From positions 22,218,267 to 22,282,266 of the forward strand of contig CM019214.1 in the NCBI GenBank assembly GCA_009741485.1: a stretch of DNA of 64,000 bases, in the 5' to 3' direction. Below, piece by piece: positions 26,404-39,050 of this stretch. The notes beneath the pieces are model-generated. The model saw only the letters and a list, made by a program, of their open reading frames with translations, made no database searches and was not told the DNA's origin. A program made the position numbers and the translations under genes. The stretch's first letter is position 1; every line of letters begins with the position of its first letter. This DNA is from Malurus cyaneus samueli. Its lineage: Eukaryota > Chordata > Aves > Passeriformes > Maluridae.

Positions 26404-27404
26404 CCTACATGCCAGATTTTACTATTGACTTGCAGTTTCTCGGAGAAACTGGTCTTGCAGATAAGTGCATGAAGACTGTGAAGAAATTTACCTGGGATTA
26501 TATAAAGGCAGACTTAACAAACTGTGGGTTTTAATAATTCTGTTCACTGGTACATGAGGGGAAGAAAATTAGAGTAAAATGTGCCTTCATCCTACTCATA
26601 TACATCACTTAAAGTATTAATGTAATAGTTGATAAAGACTGTGCAGTTGCTGCTGTACCATTATTTCACATCTGACTTACACTCCATAGTAACAAAACTT
26701 TTTTTCTGATCACTTTTTAAAACAAAATAGAATTAATACATTCTGCTTAGTTCAAAATAGTAGATTATTTGGTAAGAATAATGCTGACAGAAGAAAACAA
26801 TTTTTTTCCGAGGTTGCAGAGTGCTAGCCTTTCATATTCTTAATAAGCAACCTTCCTCTATATATAAAAAATGACATAATGCATACAACAGCAATTTTGA
26901 GAGCAATTTTTCTTCACTTGCTATGAGCTGTATACTTAAAAGATTACAAGCATGACTAAGATCTCATTAACACTGTTCTTGGATTGGTTTATACCATTGT
27001 CTTCAGTGACACTGTGCCTACTATCTGAACGTCTAGAAGTATTTAGTACTTAAAAAGAGTCAGGTTCCAGGATTTCCCCCCTCCTTTTGCAGCTAATATC
27101 TCACCATTTAATGTATTGATTTGGCAGTGGTTTCTTTTCAACTAAGACAAACGTGTTCTCTGTGGAGTAAATTGTTTACTGGCCAGCTATATATGTTTGC
27201 CTTAGTGCATCTGAGTGAAATGGTCCATCACAAATTCATGTAACTTCATTAACCTTCTTGACTTTGTGACTCTGAAAAATTAAGACAAGGATAGAGGTGA
27301 GTGACAGGAGGTGGTGAAAATGAGATTCTTGAATACATTTTACTGTGTTAAATAGGCTTAGAACTTAAGTGATTATTAGAGCTAAGTTCATATTTTAAAT
27401 TCCT

Positions 27405-27577
27405 TCACTGTAAGGGTGGTTAAGCATTGGAATGGTCTGCCCTTGGAAGTGGTGGAAGCATTAAGAGATGACTGGACTTAGCACTGTGTGCAGTGGTTTA
27501 GCTGAAAGGGTGGTGTTCAGTGAAAGGGTGGTCTAGATGATCTTGGATATCTTTTCCAGCTTTTGTGAATCTATGAC
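27405..27577 (+). mobile_element. CR1 LINE fragment (3' tip, sense)
   Basis: It contains AAGGGTGGTTAAGCATTGGA, then TGGTCTGCCC, AAGTGGTGGAAGC and GGTCTAGATGATCTTGG, and ends in GAATCTATGA. These match sense CR1 3' sequence with a degraded ATTCTATG tail. It is followed by a T run. Confidence 0.85.
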
Positions 27578-30500
27578 TTCATCTCTTTTTTTTTTTTTTT
27601 TTTTCCTGGAACTGCAGACAGAATAACATAGGAAAGAATTTTCATTCTAGATTGTCATAAGTATTGTTTCACAAAGGGTGTTAATCTTGGTTAAGTGTGG
27701 TAATTTTTAGGTTCAAATGTTGCTTGTCCATGCACTGCATTTTGGGATTTTGTATTATAAACTGAAGTCTACAAAACCAAAGGTAAGGAAAGCTAAAGCA
27801 GGAGGCTGCACAACAGAGGGACCATCCTCACTCTTGTGACAGTTTTTCCCACAAGTACCTGCCAGACAAAACTATTGGGATTTGCAGTTGCAAGATACTG
27901 ATTTACTCAAGGCAAAACGTTATTTAAGTAATGAATGAAAAATTTGTATTAGGTTACTTAAATGTAACATCAGAGATACAAAAATTAGGATAATGTAAAT
28001 ATAACTTAGAGCTTTTGCTGGGATACTTCCTTTTTTCTAAAAAAGGGAGAGTATAGAGAATTCTAAGGGTGTTTGCGTTTACCCTGCTCTAGGTAAAGGC
28101 ACAGTGTATCAGTACAATACCTTTATTTTTAAGCTATATAGTGATATTTTGAAACAAAACCCCATAATTTATGTTTTGCTATTTCCATAAAAATAGAACC
28201 AGTACCTTTTTGTATGCTGTTTGTAAGTGCGGGGTGACTTTGTATCCCCTTATAACTTCTGTTATTTTATAATGGATCTTTTGGAAGGAAGGATGTCCTC
28301 TCTTCCTAAGTCTACATCATTTATCAAACAGTAATTGCCATGGTACATTTAGATGTACTATGACTTTGTAAATCATCACAAGAATTGCCTGATATCCACA
28401 TTACCCAATGCCTTAAGGTATTCCAAAATACAAATCTAGCCACAGGCATTAACAACACACACAGTGATTGCTGTCATATTTTGGTGCTGTTCCCAGAAAT
28501 GCCACATTCAGAAGGCTGTACTTTGAGGAATGATGCTGCATAATCAGATGGCTAAATTCATTAAAAGCTGAGGTATCCCAACAGGGAGTACAGTGTTATC
28601 CTTGATGATCTTGGCTTTTGTGGGGGCAAACAGCAATTTCCCACAGAATTTCTTGATCTAGTTACCAGCTGATTCAGTCTTTCAAGCTATTCCCAACACT
28701 GGCAGATTTTTTAATCTCATCTTTTAGCTTAGTTTCAGTTTTCTTTCCTGAGAAAGCATTGAAAAAATGCAAATGCTTCACAATAGTCTAGGTAACTACT
28801 TTGGACCATGAGATCAGTTGTTCAGTGGCTGGATTTCAGACATTATTCTTAGGGTTTGGCTGATAAAAACCAAAGAAGCTGAGAAATTGTGACTGCCAGT
28901 TCTGGACTGTTCTGATACAAGAAATAGGGAGAATCCCACAACCACCACCTCTCTCCACTCCTGCCCCCGCCCCCCCCAAAAAAAACCAAAAAAAAAAACC
29001 CAAAACCAAAAAAACAACAAAACTCCTTTATTTTGCCATATGCCTGACTCATTAGTGGTTGATGAAAGATCTTCACAGGGCTGCTGCTCTATGTCTCTAT
29101 GTTCAGTAAGGCCATGTTTAAATTTTTTTCTCAAATGTCTACTATTAGAGACATTTTTCTCAAATGTGTACTATATTATACAAACCAGGACAACTAGAGA
29201 GGATTAGATTGTCAATTGGATAATCAATTAATACTCACATGTGCTGAGCTTTATGACAAAAATTATGCACTGTTTTTCCGACACCTGGTTCAGTGATGAC
29301 TACTTTGGTGAGGCACCAGCAACCTCTGGATTTCAGTGGATTCCATGCAAATAAATGAGCATCTTTCTCTCAAAGATGTCCCTGTCAGATCAGTGAGGAC
29401 TCTGTCTGCCAGCACCCATTACTTCCTGCTAGTATATACTACTACTTTAATTCAGATGCTACTGAAAATCATAGTTCTGAAACTCTTGAAAATGCAGATG
29501 GTTTTTGGTTTTCACTATGAAAAAATGTAACTAAAGTGATTTGTTAGTCATCCTTCAATCTAGATACTTTCAGATGCTAACCAGATTAACTGTCTAGTAG
29601 GATTATCCAAAATATGTGCAGATAACTGATAAATCTTTTCTGAAGTTTTTAAGGAAAGACCTTCCTTTAGTCCCCTGTGCGTTTGTTCATCCTGCATACC
29701 AGAGATCTGTTTTCAAACTGTACACAGTTGTATGCAAATTAGTTACTTTAGGCTTTCAATGCAATTTAGGGGAATAATAAAGGGTTTTGGCTTCCAATTG
29801 ACCTTTTTTAAAGTTTTCTTCCGAATGAGATTAAGCACTTGTGAATAATGAATGAATGAATTTGATCAGGTGAAACTGGATCCTGGTGAGTTTACATTGC
29901 TCCACAGATGATAAGACCTTGTCTGAGACATCCAAATTACTGGAGAAGCAAAGGTCCCTTACAGTTTATTGCTTTGTTGTCATTTCTGGTTCTATAAAGC
30001 TACAGGTCTTGTTTTAAGATAAAGGACTCCTCTTTTCATGGCTGACAGTTTTTGACGTTTGAGCATCTGCATAATTTTCAAACATATTTTCCTTAGGAAG
30101 CTGTGGGATTCTTAGATGTCTGATATGCTTGAATGCCACTGATAGTCTAGGATCCAGCCCTAATTTGAGGTTATTACTGTACCTATCAGAATCATCAGTA
30201 GTCCTTTTTGAACTTATGCATGCTAGCATGATTGTCAGGTTTTTGTGGGTTATTGGCATCAAGAAATTTCATTCTTCTATCCAACATTGTCATTCAGTGG
30301 TTTTAGTTGTATGTAAAAAATAGAAACGACTCAGTTTTGATGTATGCAAATTGTTATGTATGAAAGAAATAGAGTATTTTATATGCTGATTACCTCCAAG
30401 TACTTTCTGTGTGAGACATCCTTTTGAAGAAATGTGTGGAGGAGTTTTACAGGATTTTCAATTATTCTGAATTTAAAAGGGGTGAAAAAAGATATAAGGG

Positions 30501-32552
30501 GTATAGCATCTATTTGAAATAATTATAATGGATATGTTTAACTGTGGCTGAGTTTAAGGACTCAGACATCATCTCTTATTCCTTTGGATGATTTGCTAAG
30601 CATAAAACAGTGGAGATATGGCTGATTTTGGAGTGGTGAAATGCAATGTAGAATACTTACATTTAGAGGAATAAGTTCACAATATAATCACTGGAAATTT
30701 CATATGTATTTCAGAAGGAAAATCTGCACATGAGTTCCCTGCTTAAATGTATTTAACACAAGACATTAAATTTAAAATTCCAAAAGCAGCAAGAAAAACA
30801 CCAGCTTTCATTTCTACCTAATACTGAATATTTTAACCCCCCTACTCTTTCTGGAGATATGTATTGCAGTATGAAAATTTGGAAGTAGAAGGCTAGCTTC
30901 ATTATTTATAATAATAGCGGAGCACATTATATAACTTTAAGGACAAATAATTCTGTTTCAGTATTCTACTGAAGCATACCAATGAAGGGAATAGCTAACA
31001 TAGTGGTTGCAGCCCAGGTCTCTACACTCAGCAGCAACTGTTAATATTTCTCTCATGAAAAGGACTGAAGAATTAGATGTATGTGGATTTTTTTTTAAAT
31101 TGAAATTCATGCTAAAGAATACTTTTCAAATAAAAAATATTCAGGTTCTAATAAAAATAGAATTTGTGCATATATATGAACACATATCCTTCAACTCATT
31201 TCAATGTTTGGTGCTTTTTATTGTCTAAGAAAAGACTGCGTGTATCTACTTGATAATCTTGAATGGTATTTATGTAGAGCCTTATCTTTTCATGAAAGAT
31301 TAAAAAAAAAGAAAAAATAAAAATAAAAAAGAAATTTTAAAAATGCTAACCCAAATTCTTTAAAAAATGAAAAATACCATCTGTAATGCTTCTTTTACTG
31401 TGAACAAATGGCACTTGAATACCATCTAGGGGAGGTTTGTTTTTGTGAGGGCATACATTGTGGTTGGATTCTTGAGTGAAACATTAGCATTTTTTTGTGC
31501 ACCAGTAATCAGAGAGTGATAATCTCTGTTCACAGTTGGAAGTGCTTACATGGCAAGAATCTAATTTCAAAAGGTTATGAGCTGTATTTTCTACAGAGAT
31601 AATTTTTTCTTGATATCTCAACTTCATTTTCAACTTCTGACAATATTTTAAAACATTTTTAAATAAGCTCTACTTAAAAACTCCTGTAAGAGTTNNNNNN
31701 NNNNTCTGATATCCTGTTGGTTTATTGACGAAATCTAATAATTGAATTATTAACTAAAACCAGATGATGACTACAGCAAAGGTATTTATCACTTAGCCAT
31801 CTATGAGTCTCAATTGCATCTTAAACATGTGACTAAGAAAAAAAAAGAGAATGAGAACTACAAACTGCAATGCTTTTAATATAGATTATATATTAGTGGA
31901 AGATTTATCTTTATTTGTGGAAACTTCAAATTGTTACTTGCATACAGAATACCTTTGTTAGCATATTTACCTATTTTTGGAAAATTTTCTACAGATAGGG
32001 AATTACTTGTTGAAATAGCATATGCAACGTTTGGAGTTTTTAGTGTCTGAGAAAGATGGATTTTATTGTTGCAGTGATTTGTCACCAGAGGGGTCTTTTG
32101 AGCTATTAGTTTTTAAAAACAATTGAAGATCTGGCCACTTAGGTGGCTGGTGTGAGCTTATACTTTGTCATTATCCCTCATAATTACATTGACCACCCCT
32201 GTGTGTTTCAAGAGTCTGTGTGTTCTCAGAGTATACAAATATTCCACAGCACTGTGGAACAACTCCAAGTTACTGGATCAGTACACATCTCACAGTGACA
32301 CGGCGGTGCTGTTCAGCCCTCCAGAGGCTGGTGTTTTGCTCAGGCAGAAAGTCCTCTGACATTCAGGTTCTCAGACCTGAACTGTGGTCTGCACAGCACC
32401 ACAATGCAGTATGTGACCTACCAGTTTGGTTAGAGTTTGCTTTGTTTCACTGTGCAACTCAGGGTATATCATCACTTCTTAGAGCTTTTTGAGGTAAAAT
32501 TTGTCTTTTGCTTTGCAGCAGTTTTGGGTTTGTGGAACAGACTTCTAAAACG
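27578..32552. other. Presumed intron with an assembly gap, no gene seen
   Basis: AT-rich sequence without recognised genes. It contains a T run at about 27582-27603, a C-then-A/C-rich tract at about 28965-29025, A-rich sequence at about 31302-31340, and the gap of Ns at 31695-31704. Confidence 0.65.
31695..31704. other. Assembly gap (10 N)
   Basis: Ten N bases. Their round number suggests a placeholder, so the true missing length is unknown. Confidence 1.
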
Positions 32553-33604
32553 TGTTGTAGTAGCTGCTCACTTACTCTCTCTCTACCACAGCTGGGCAGA
32601 GGAAGGGAAAAAAAATAATGAAGGGCTCATGAGTTGAGATAAAGGACTGGGAGAAAACATTCCAAGGGCAAAACAGGCTCAATTTAGAGTTGTAAAGTAA
32701 ATTTATTACTAACAGAGTCAGAGGAGGATAATGAAAAATAAACCCTTAAAGACACCTTTTCTTCCCCTACCCTCTCCCTCCTTCCCACTGACAGTGCAGG
32801 GGGACAGGGCGTGGGGGTTTTGGTCAGTCCGTCACCAGGATCATCTTCTGCTGCTTAGGAAAAGGAGTCCTTCCCCTGCTGTGCCGTGGGGTCCCTCTCA
32901 CAGGAGACAGTTCTCCAGCGTGGGTCCAAATCTCACAAGCAGCAGCTGTCCCAAAACCTCTGCAACATTGAGTCTCCTCTCACGGGCGGATAATCCTCCC
33001 AAACTGCTGCAGTGTGGGTCACTTGTCCAAGGAGAGGCTGCTCCAGGCAGCCTGCTCTGTCAACCGGGTCTTTGGCTGGATCACAGCCTCCTCCAGGCAT
33101 CCACACGCTCCAGTGTGGGCACTTCCCCCATGGGCTGTGGGTGGATCTCTGCATCCCCCACAGACCCCATGGGCTGCAAGTGGATCTCTGCATCCCCCAC
33201 AGGCCCCATGGGCTTCAGGGGGACAGCTCCTCTACCATGCTCTTCACCACAGCCTGCAGAGGAAATTCGGCTCCAGCACCTGGAGCCCCTCTTCCCCCTC
33301 CTTCTCCACTGACCTTGGTTGTCCATGTTGTTCCCTCACATGTTCTCACCTCCTCCTGCTTCTCTAGCTAGACAAAAAAAATACTGCATGCATCTTTGTT
33401 TTGATTTTTTTCTTAAATATGCTATCACAGAGGCCTTACTAACATCTCTAATTGGCCCAGGCTTGCAGGAGCATGTCCACCTTCAGAGCTGTCAGGGATT
33501 GGCCCTGCTGGACATGGTGGAAGCTTCCAGAAGCTTCTCACAGAGGCCATCTTTGTGTCGCCCCACCACTTCCAAAAACCAGGCCAGGCAAAACCAACAC
33601 AACA
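32553..33604 (-). mobile_element. Solo LTR of a second avian endogenous-retrovirus family
   Basis: The termini are TGTTGTAG on the left and CCAACACAACA on the right, a TGTTG/CAACA inverted pair. On the - strand the order is a TATA-like ATATTTAAG (near 33413-33421), then a GC-rich transcribed part, then AATAAA (near 32700-32705), which sets the orientation. The interior matches a widespread bird LTR family that I recognise by its repeated CCATGGGCTGCA and GGATCTCTGC phrases. No viral genes adjoin it. It is a different family from the LTR at 13.2 kb, so the two are not a provirus pair. Confidence 0.75.
33126..33222 (-). repeat. 39-bp tandem repeat inside the LTR
   Basis: CCCCATGGGCT recurs at 33126, 33165 and 33204, exactly 39 bases apart. 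There are two full units and a partial third. The spacing of 13 codons keeps one frame open across the LTR. Confidence 0.9.
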
Positions 33605-35730
33605 TGTTTCTCTTTAATGCTCACTTGAGACCTTGTGATAGTTCTTGCTGTCACAGCCATGCTCTTATGTGTGATTTATAATTTCCCAGTAGCAGCTACC
33701 AACTATTGTCAGAATTTCCTTCCAAAATTATGCGTCCAATAGACTGCAGTCAAGTATGAGACAGCAAGTATGAGACTTGGATACCTTGACTGACTTCTGC
33801 AGTTTACTGATCTCATGAGAACTTTTATTGACTTCAAAGGGATCTGGATCAAGCTCTTAGTTTCTGCTCAAAGCAACTGTAGCCTTTCTTCAATTTTTAA
33901 CACTGAAATAGTAAAGGCCAACATATTCATAGCTCATTCACTCATGAATATCTTTATTCTTCCGAGTAACAGCAGGGTAGAGAAAAGCAATTGACTTCTC
34001 AACCAGATAAATGGAAAGAGTAGAGATATTGTACTCATGACAATCATAAATTTGGGGTTGTTATGACCTGTAATCAACAGCACATGATATAACCTATTGC
34101 TATTGCAGGCAGGAGATCTAAAGATGACTGACAGCCTAGAGCAAGTAAGATCTAGCTGAAAACAGAATGTTTCTAAATACAGAACAATGACTCTATATAT
34201 AGCTCTACAGTGAGAGAAATCTTTTCATTTCTCCTTCTGATGGGAGACAAGGGAGGATTTATTTGACTTCTGGGAAGCTTTAGAATCTTCAGCAAATATT
34301 CCAAGACAGTGGAAGCATTTTGGGCAACTTACTCAGTTCATGCAATGGAGTTTAAATAAATGTACCAACATATTGATCTCCTGCACTGCGGCAATGGGAG
34401 GGCTCTTATTATTATTGTGCTTGTTTTTACTTGTTCAAGTAATTATTCTACACTGCCCAGGGCTAATTTTAGAGAATTCTAAATACAATAGATTCAGTTA
34501 GTACATGGAATGGCTGATTAGCTGAGGATTGAGATAATCCATTGTCATGCTTTAATGCTTCTCTTGTGAGCATTCCAGTGACCTATCATAACTCTTAACC
34601 TTTATCCAACATTTGGTACATGGTTCATTCAGCACAGTAAAGACTGTAATGAATGAGGAAGTTGTAATTAATGAATTTAACTTTCTGCATTTGACTCAAT
34701 TCTTAGTAGAGGCATTAAACAAATGGCATTTGTTGCACAAACATCTTATGAATTGAATTTGAAGGAAGAGGAATTGGAACCTTAGATGTAAATTCTCTGC
34801 AATTTTCTCTTGTTGCTCTTTGTTTCCTAAGTAAATTCTGGCTTTGTTTAGACTGCAAACCTGTGGTGGGATTTGGGCCAGACTGTGCTAAAGATCGAGG
34901 TTGAGCCATGATTTGGAACAGCTTGGTAGTAACTTTCACACGTCTTTTTTGGTTTCTCCCACTTAGAGTTATTTTATGTGTTGAAAAGGAACCCCACACA
35001 CACAAATGAAGAGAATTGTGTTTTCACTGGGAAGTCTTGTGATGTAGACAACTCTGGGGTAGAAGGCAATAGAGATAGAACCATTGAGCTGCAAGCATAA
35101 TAGGGTGAGCATCATGTGAAAGTCTTATGGGTATCAGATGGGTTTATGTTTGCTCACAAGATTGTGGTCGTGAGATAGAGACAAATATTTTTCTTTTCTT
35201 GGCTGGGAGGCTAAAAGGGGTATAAGGGTGCCTATGTCCCATTTCATGTCATTGAGTTTTTTGTGGTGCTGGAAGAAGATGGAGTTGTTTTCTGTTGTTC
35301 TGATTCTGTGACTTTCCATTGCTAGGCAGGTGATTCTATATGATGATTTAAACCAATCAGGAAAGAGTTAAAAGTACTTCCCTTGTCTCTTGAAGATAGC
35401 ACAATGCCTGGGGATATAGGACTGTAGCAATCCCTGTTCTACTTGACTTGAATCAGGCTCTTGCTCAGTTTTCACAAAAGATATTCACTTGAGATGTCAG
35501 AGATTATAGTTCAAGCTGTTCTTTAGTTGCTGATATTAAATGATGCTGCTCTGTAAGGAGAAATAACAATCTGAGTAATTGATGAAGTGATTCACTGGCA
35601 TGAATTAGACATAACCAAACACTGAACATCTGCTATAACCTTTGCAACTGGAGTCTAGCTTCTGAGTCAGGAAACACTCCCATGTTGATGGCATATTCTG
35701 TCTGCCTTGAAAAACGTGCATGTACTTACA
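33605..35730. other. Presumed intron, no feature seen
   Basis: AT-rich noncoding sequence. No gene, recognised repeat or RNA gene was seen. Confidence 0.6.
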
Positions 35731-36030
35731 GATCACGGAAGAACAGAATAACTGACTGATTGAAGTTGGAAGGGACCTGTGGAGGTAATTTTCTCAAGTC
35801 CTATGCTCAAGCAGAAACACCTAGAGCTGATTGTCCAGGATTATGTCCTGACCATGTTTGAATACTGCCAAGAAAGGAGATCCTACAGCCTCTCAGAGCA
35901 ACCTGTGCCAGTGCTTGATCACCCTCATAAGCTGAAAAGTGTTTCCTGATATTCAGAAGAAAATTCCTGTATTTCTGTTTGTACCTGTTGGTTCTGGTCC
36001 TATTACTGAGCACTATTCAACACTTGAAAT
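35731..36030 (-). mobile_element. CR1 LINE fragment (3' end, antisense)
   Basis: GATCACGGAAGAACAGAATA is followed by TTGAAGTTGGAAGGGACCTG, then CAGAGCAACCTGTGCCAGTG and TGTTGGTTCTGGTCCTATTA. This is the usual antisense CR1 order, with about 300 bases retained and clear divergence. Confidence 0.85.
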
Positions 36031-37554
36031 ACTGAATTAAGAAAAGATGAGATTTATAGAGAAATCTGTTTAATCGATATTTGAATGCTTTTAATCACAC
36101 TGATTGTTTTCAAAGGCTGCTAAATCATCCTATCAGACTGTCCTATCAGACTGCTGTTGTACTTTGGGTTTTTCTCTCTACTTCCCACCTTCATCACAAG
36201 TTACTTCTTGTGAAAATACTGTTTGTTCTTTTTCACTAATCATTTTGAGACAAGTAAGTAGGTTGGAAAAACACATTTATTGCAGTTTAAAGAGTGTGTT
36301 TTTTAGTCCATAGGTCAGTGTCTGATGTGGTTGTGGCTGCCCCTGGCTGCCCCTGACTTGTGATGATAATCTCTACAAAGGTAAATACTGCTTAGAATAA
36401 AGAAATTATAAAGTACCTTCTGAAAGAAGAAGGGACAGTGATAGGGAAGGAGACATAATGTCAAGGTAAACAAAAATGTGAATGCCTAAATGATCCAAGA
36501 CCATAGTCCAGTGGTGACACTTCTGTACAATGATTGTGGTTTGAGACATTTATTTTCACCTCATGATTTAATTCTGCAAAATGCAGAATGATTGAACTAG
36601 TAACCTCATTTCTCTTGCTTTATAAAATACTTTCTTCTAGTAGATAGGCATTCTTACTTTATTTCTTTTGTGACTGTTAAATTTTAAAAAATGTTCTTGT
36701 GTTAAAATTTCTGTTAGATAATCTCAAACTTTAGCAAGGTTTGTAAGGAGAGTTACCATCACTCATTTTACTAAAAAATATACTTAGATAAAATGTTCAA
36801 CTCCTGATGCAGAAGACCATTTCCTAAGGGGCTGAAACCAAAACAGAGAACTTTACACTGATAGCTGGCTAGCAACAAATATTCTGAGCATCAGCTCCTA
36901 AGGAAACACAGACAGAACCCCTTTCTGTCTATGACAACAGATGTGCCTACCAGTTAGACAATTTGAGAGGCAGTACCTCTGTAGCAGGCATAAGTGCTAA
37001 GAAGGTGGCTCAGTCATGTAAAAAAAGAGTGAAGATGGGTTATATTAAAAAATAAAAGGTTCTCCAGAGAAGAGGAATAGAAACAAGAGTAAGATTCAGG
37101 TCTCTGTGGAGTCTGTAATTTTGAGTACTCATTGGAGTTAAGGAATTTAGTGCTTAGATGTATCTCAAAGGTGTTAGTCAGGGTGGAGAAACAGGAAATA
37201 GAGAACTGTTTAAAAACAAAAAAAAAAGCAAAACAGTGTTAACTAGTTTCTTAAGAGAATGTGTGAGTTTATTCTGCGGCAGTGTTTGGTGTGGATTTAT
37301 CTTCATGTGTTTGTTTTAAGCCACAGAGTTTTCATGATGATGACTGGGGAAAGATCTCTATCTGGGCTTAGGAGATGAAGATTTTGGTGATTATGTTATG
37401 GATGGAATGATGAGTGCTGCAAGAAAGATATGTTCCTAGTTTGTCTTTCACAGTGAGTCTGGCCCCCGTTGTGGTTTTTTGCCATGTGAACATTTCACTT
37501 GCAGTTCTGAACTTGGTAACATTGTGTTATGGCATCACAGGGTACAGAAATGTC
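36031..37554. other. Presumed intron, no gene seen
   Basis: AT-rich sequence. Two tiny duplications are visible: CCTATCAGACTG twice near 36129-36153 and GGCTGCCCCT twice near 36336-36355. Confidence 0.6.
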
Positions 37555-39050
37555 ATAGAGAGCAGCTGGACAGGGCCTGCCAGCAGGGACCAGACCCCCC
37601 GGTCAGGAGCAGGGCAGCCAAGGGCACCGGGGCAGCTTCAGCCCCGGGCATCGGGAACTTCTCTGGCGGATCGAGGCCGGGCAGGGAAATCGGTTCGTTG
37701 GGCCCCGGCTGTGTGCCCGGCTCGGCGGGGCCATGGCAGGCTGTGCCCGGCTCAGAGGGGCCATGGCAGGGCTGTGCCGGCTCAGCGGGGCCATGGCAGA
37801 GGCTGTGCCCGGCTCAGGGGCCATGGCAGGAGCTGTGCCCGGCTCGGGGGCCATGGCAGGAGCTGTGCCCGGCTCGCGGGCCATGGCAGGAGCTGTGCCC
37901 GGCTCGGCGGGCCATGGCAGGAGCTGTGCCCGGCTCAGAGGGGCCATGGCAGGAGCTGTGCCCGGCTCAGAGGGGCCATGGCAGGAGCTGTGCCCGGCTC
38001 AGAGGGGCCATGGCAGGAGCTGTGCCCGGCTCTGCGGGGCCATGGCAGGGCTGTGCCAGGCTCAGAGGGGCCATGGCAGGAGCTGTGCCCGGCTCAGCGG
38101 GGCCATGGCGGGAGCTGTGGGGAGCTGTGCCCGGCTCAGAGGGGCCATGGCAGGAGATGTGCCCGGCTCAGAGGGGCCATGGCAGGAGTGTGCCCGGCTC
38201 AGAGGGGCCATGGCAGGGCTGTGCCAGGCTCGAGCGGGCCATGGCAGGTGTGCCGGCTCAGAGGGGCCATGGCAGGAGTGTGCCCGGCTCAGAGGGGCCA
38301 TGGCAGGAGCTGTGCCCGGCTCTCGGCCATGGCGAGGCTGTGCGCTCAGGGCCATGCAGGCTGTGCCCGGCTCTGCGGCGCCATGGCAGGAGCTGTGCCC
38401 GGCTCAGAGGGGCCATGGCAGGATGTGCCGGCTCAGGGGCCATGGCAGAGTGTGCCGGCTCGGGGCCATGGCAGGAGCTGTGCCGGCTCGAGGGGCCATG
38501 GCAGGAGTGTGCCCGGCTCAGGCGGGCCATGGCAGGAGTGTGCCCGGCTCAGAGGGGCCATGGCAGGAGCTGTGCCCGGCTCAGAGGGGCCATGGCAGGA
38601 GATGTGCCCGGCTTAGAGAGGGCCATGGCAGGAGTGTGCCCGGCTCGCGGGGCCATGCAGAGCGAGAGCTGTGCCCGGCTCAGAGGGGCCATGCAGGAGT
38701 GTGCCGGCTCAGAGGGGCCATGGCAGGAGCATGTGCCCGCTCAGAGCGTGGCCATGCAGGAGATGTGCCCGGCTCAGCGGGGCATGCAGATGGCCCTGGA
38801 GGCAGATAGTGCCCGGCTCGGGGGCACTATGGCAGTGAGATTGCCCGGCTCAGAGGGGCCATGGCAGGAGCTGTGCCCGGCTCAGAGGGGCCATGGCAGG
38901 AGCTGTGCCCGGCTCGGCGGGGCCATGGCAGGGCTGGGCAGGGCTGTGAGGAGATGCCGATCGGCTCTGCTGCGACACCGCCGGGCTGGGGCTGACGGGG
39001 GATCCTGGGCCCCGGGCGGGTCAGGACTGGTGGTGCCCTCAGGTTGAAAG
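37555..39050 (+). repeat. GC-rich island containing a 32-bp minisatellite array
   Basis: A GC-rich block in an AT-rich setting. From about 37708 to 38938 it is a tandem array of about 39 units, counted by the recurring CCATGG or CCATG core. The typical unit is 32 bases and contains CCATGGCAGGAG and CTGTGCCCGGCTC. Units vary from about 25 to 45 bases through small indels, with the most irregular part at 38230-38830. GC-rich unique flanks (37555-37707 and 38939-39050) bound it. Because 32 is not a multiple of three and the unit lacks stops, all three forward frames stay open for hundreds of codons. I do not regard these ORFs as genes. Confidence 0.95.

Larger units (their letters stand above)
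17961..27404. other. Presumed NLGN4 intron 1, no gene seen
   Basis: AT-rich noncoding sequence. It holds the TA/TG microsatellite at 18257-18315, a 30-base A run at 24355-24384, an (ATC)n repeat at 26001-26026 and T-rich DNA at 26270-26403. Short ORFs here show no protein features. Confidence 0.65.

Noticed and set aside
26087..26534. Phe-rich ORFs of 113 and 120 codons
   Set aside because: They are translated poly(T) tracts.
32731..33371. ORFs of 193, 119 and 117 codons
   Set aside because: They lie inside a solo LTR and are kept open by its GC-rich 39-bp repeats.
13162..33604. A provirus bounded by the two LTRs
   Set aside because: The LTRs belong to different families, lie 19 kb apart around a CpG island, and have no viral genes between them.
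37414..39047. Long ORFs of 400, 522 and 358 codons on the + strand
   Set aside because: They are open in all three frames because the tandem unit lacks stops. They have no start context, domain or splice support.
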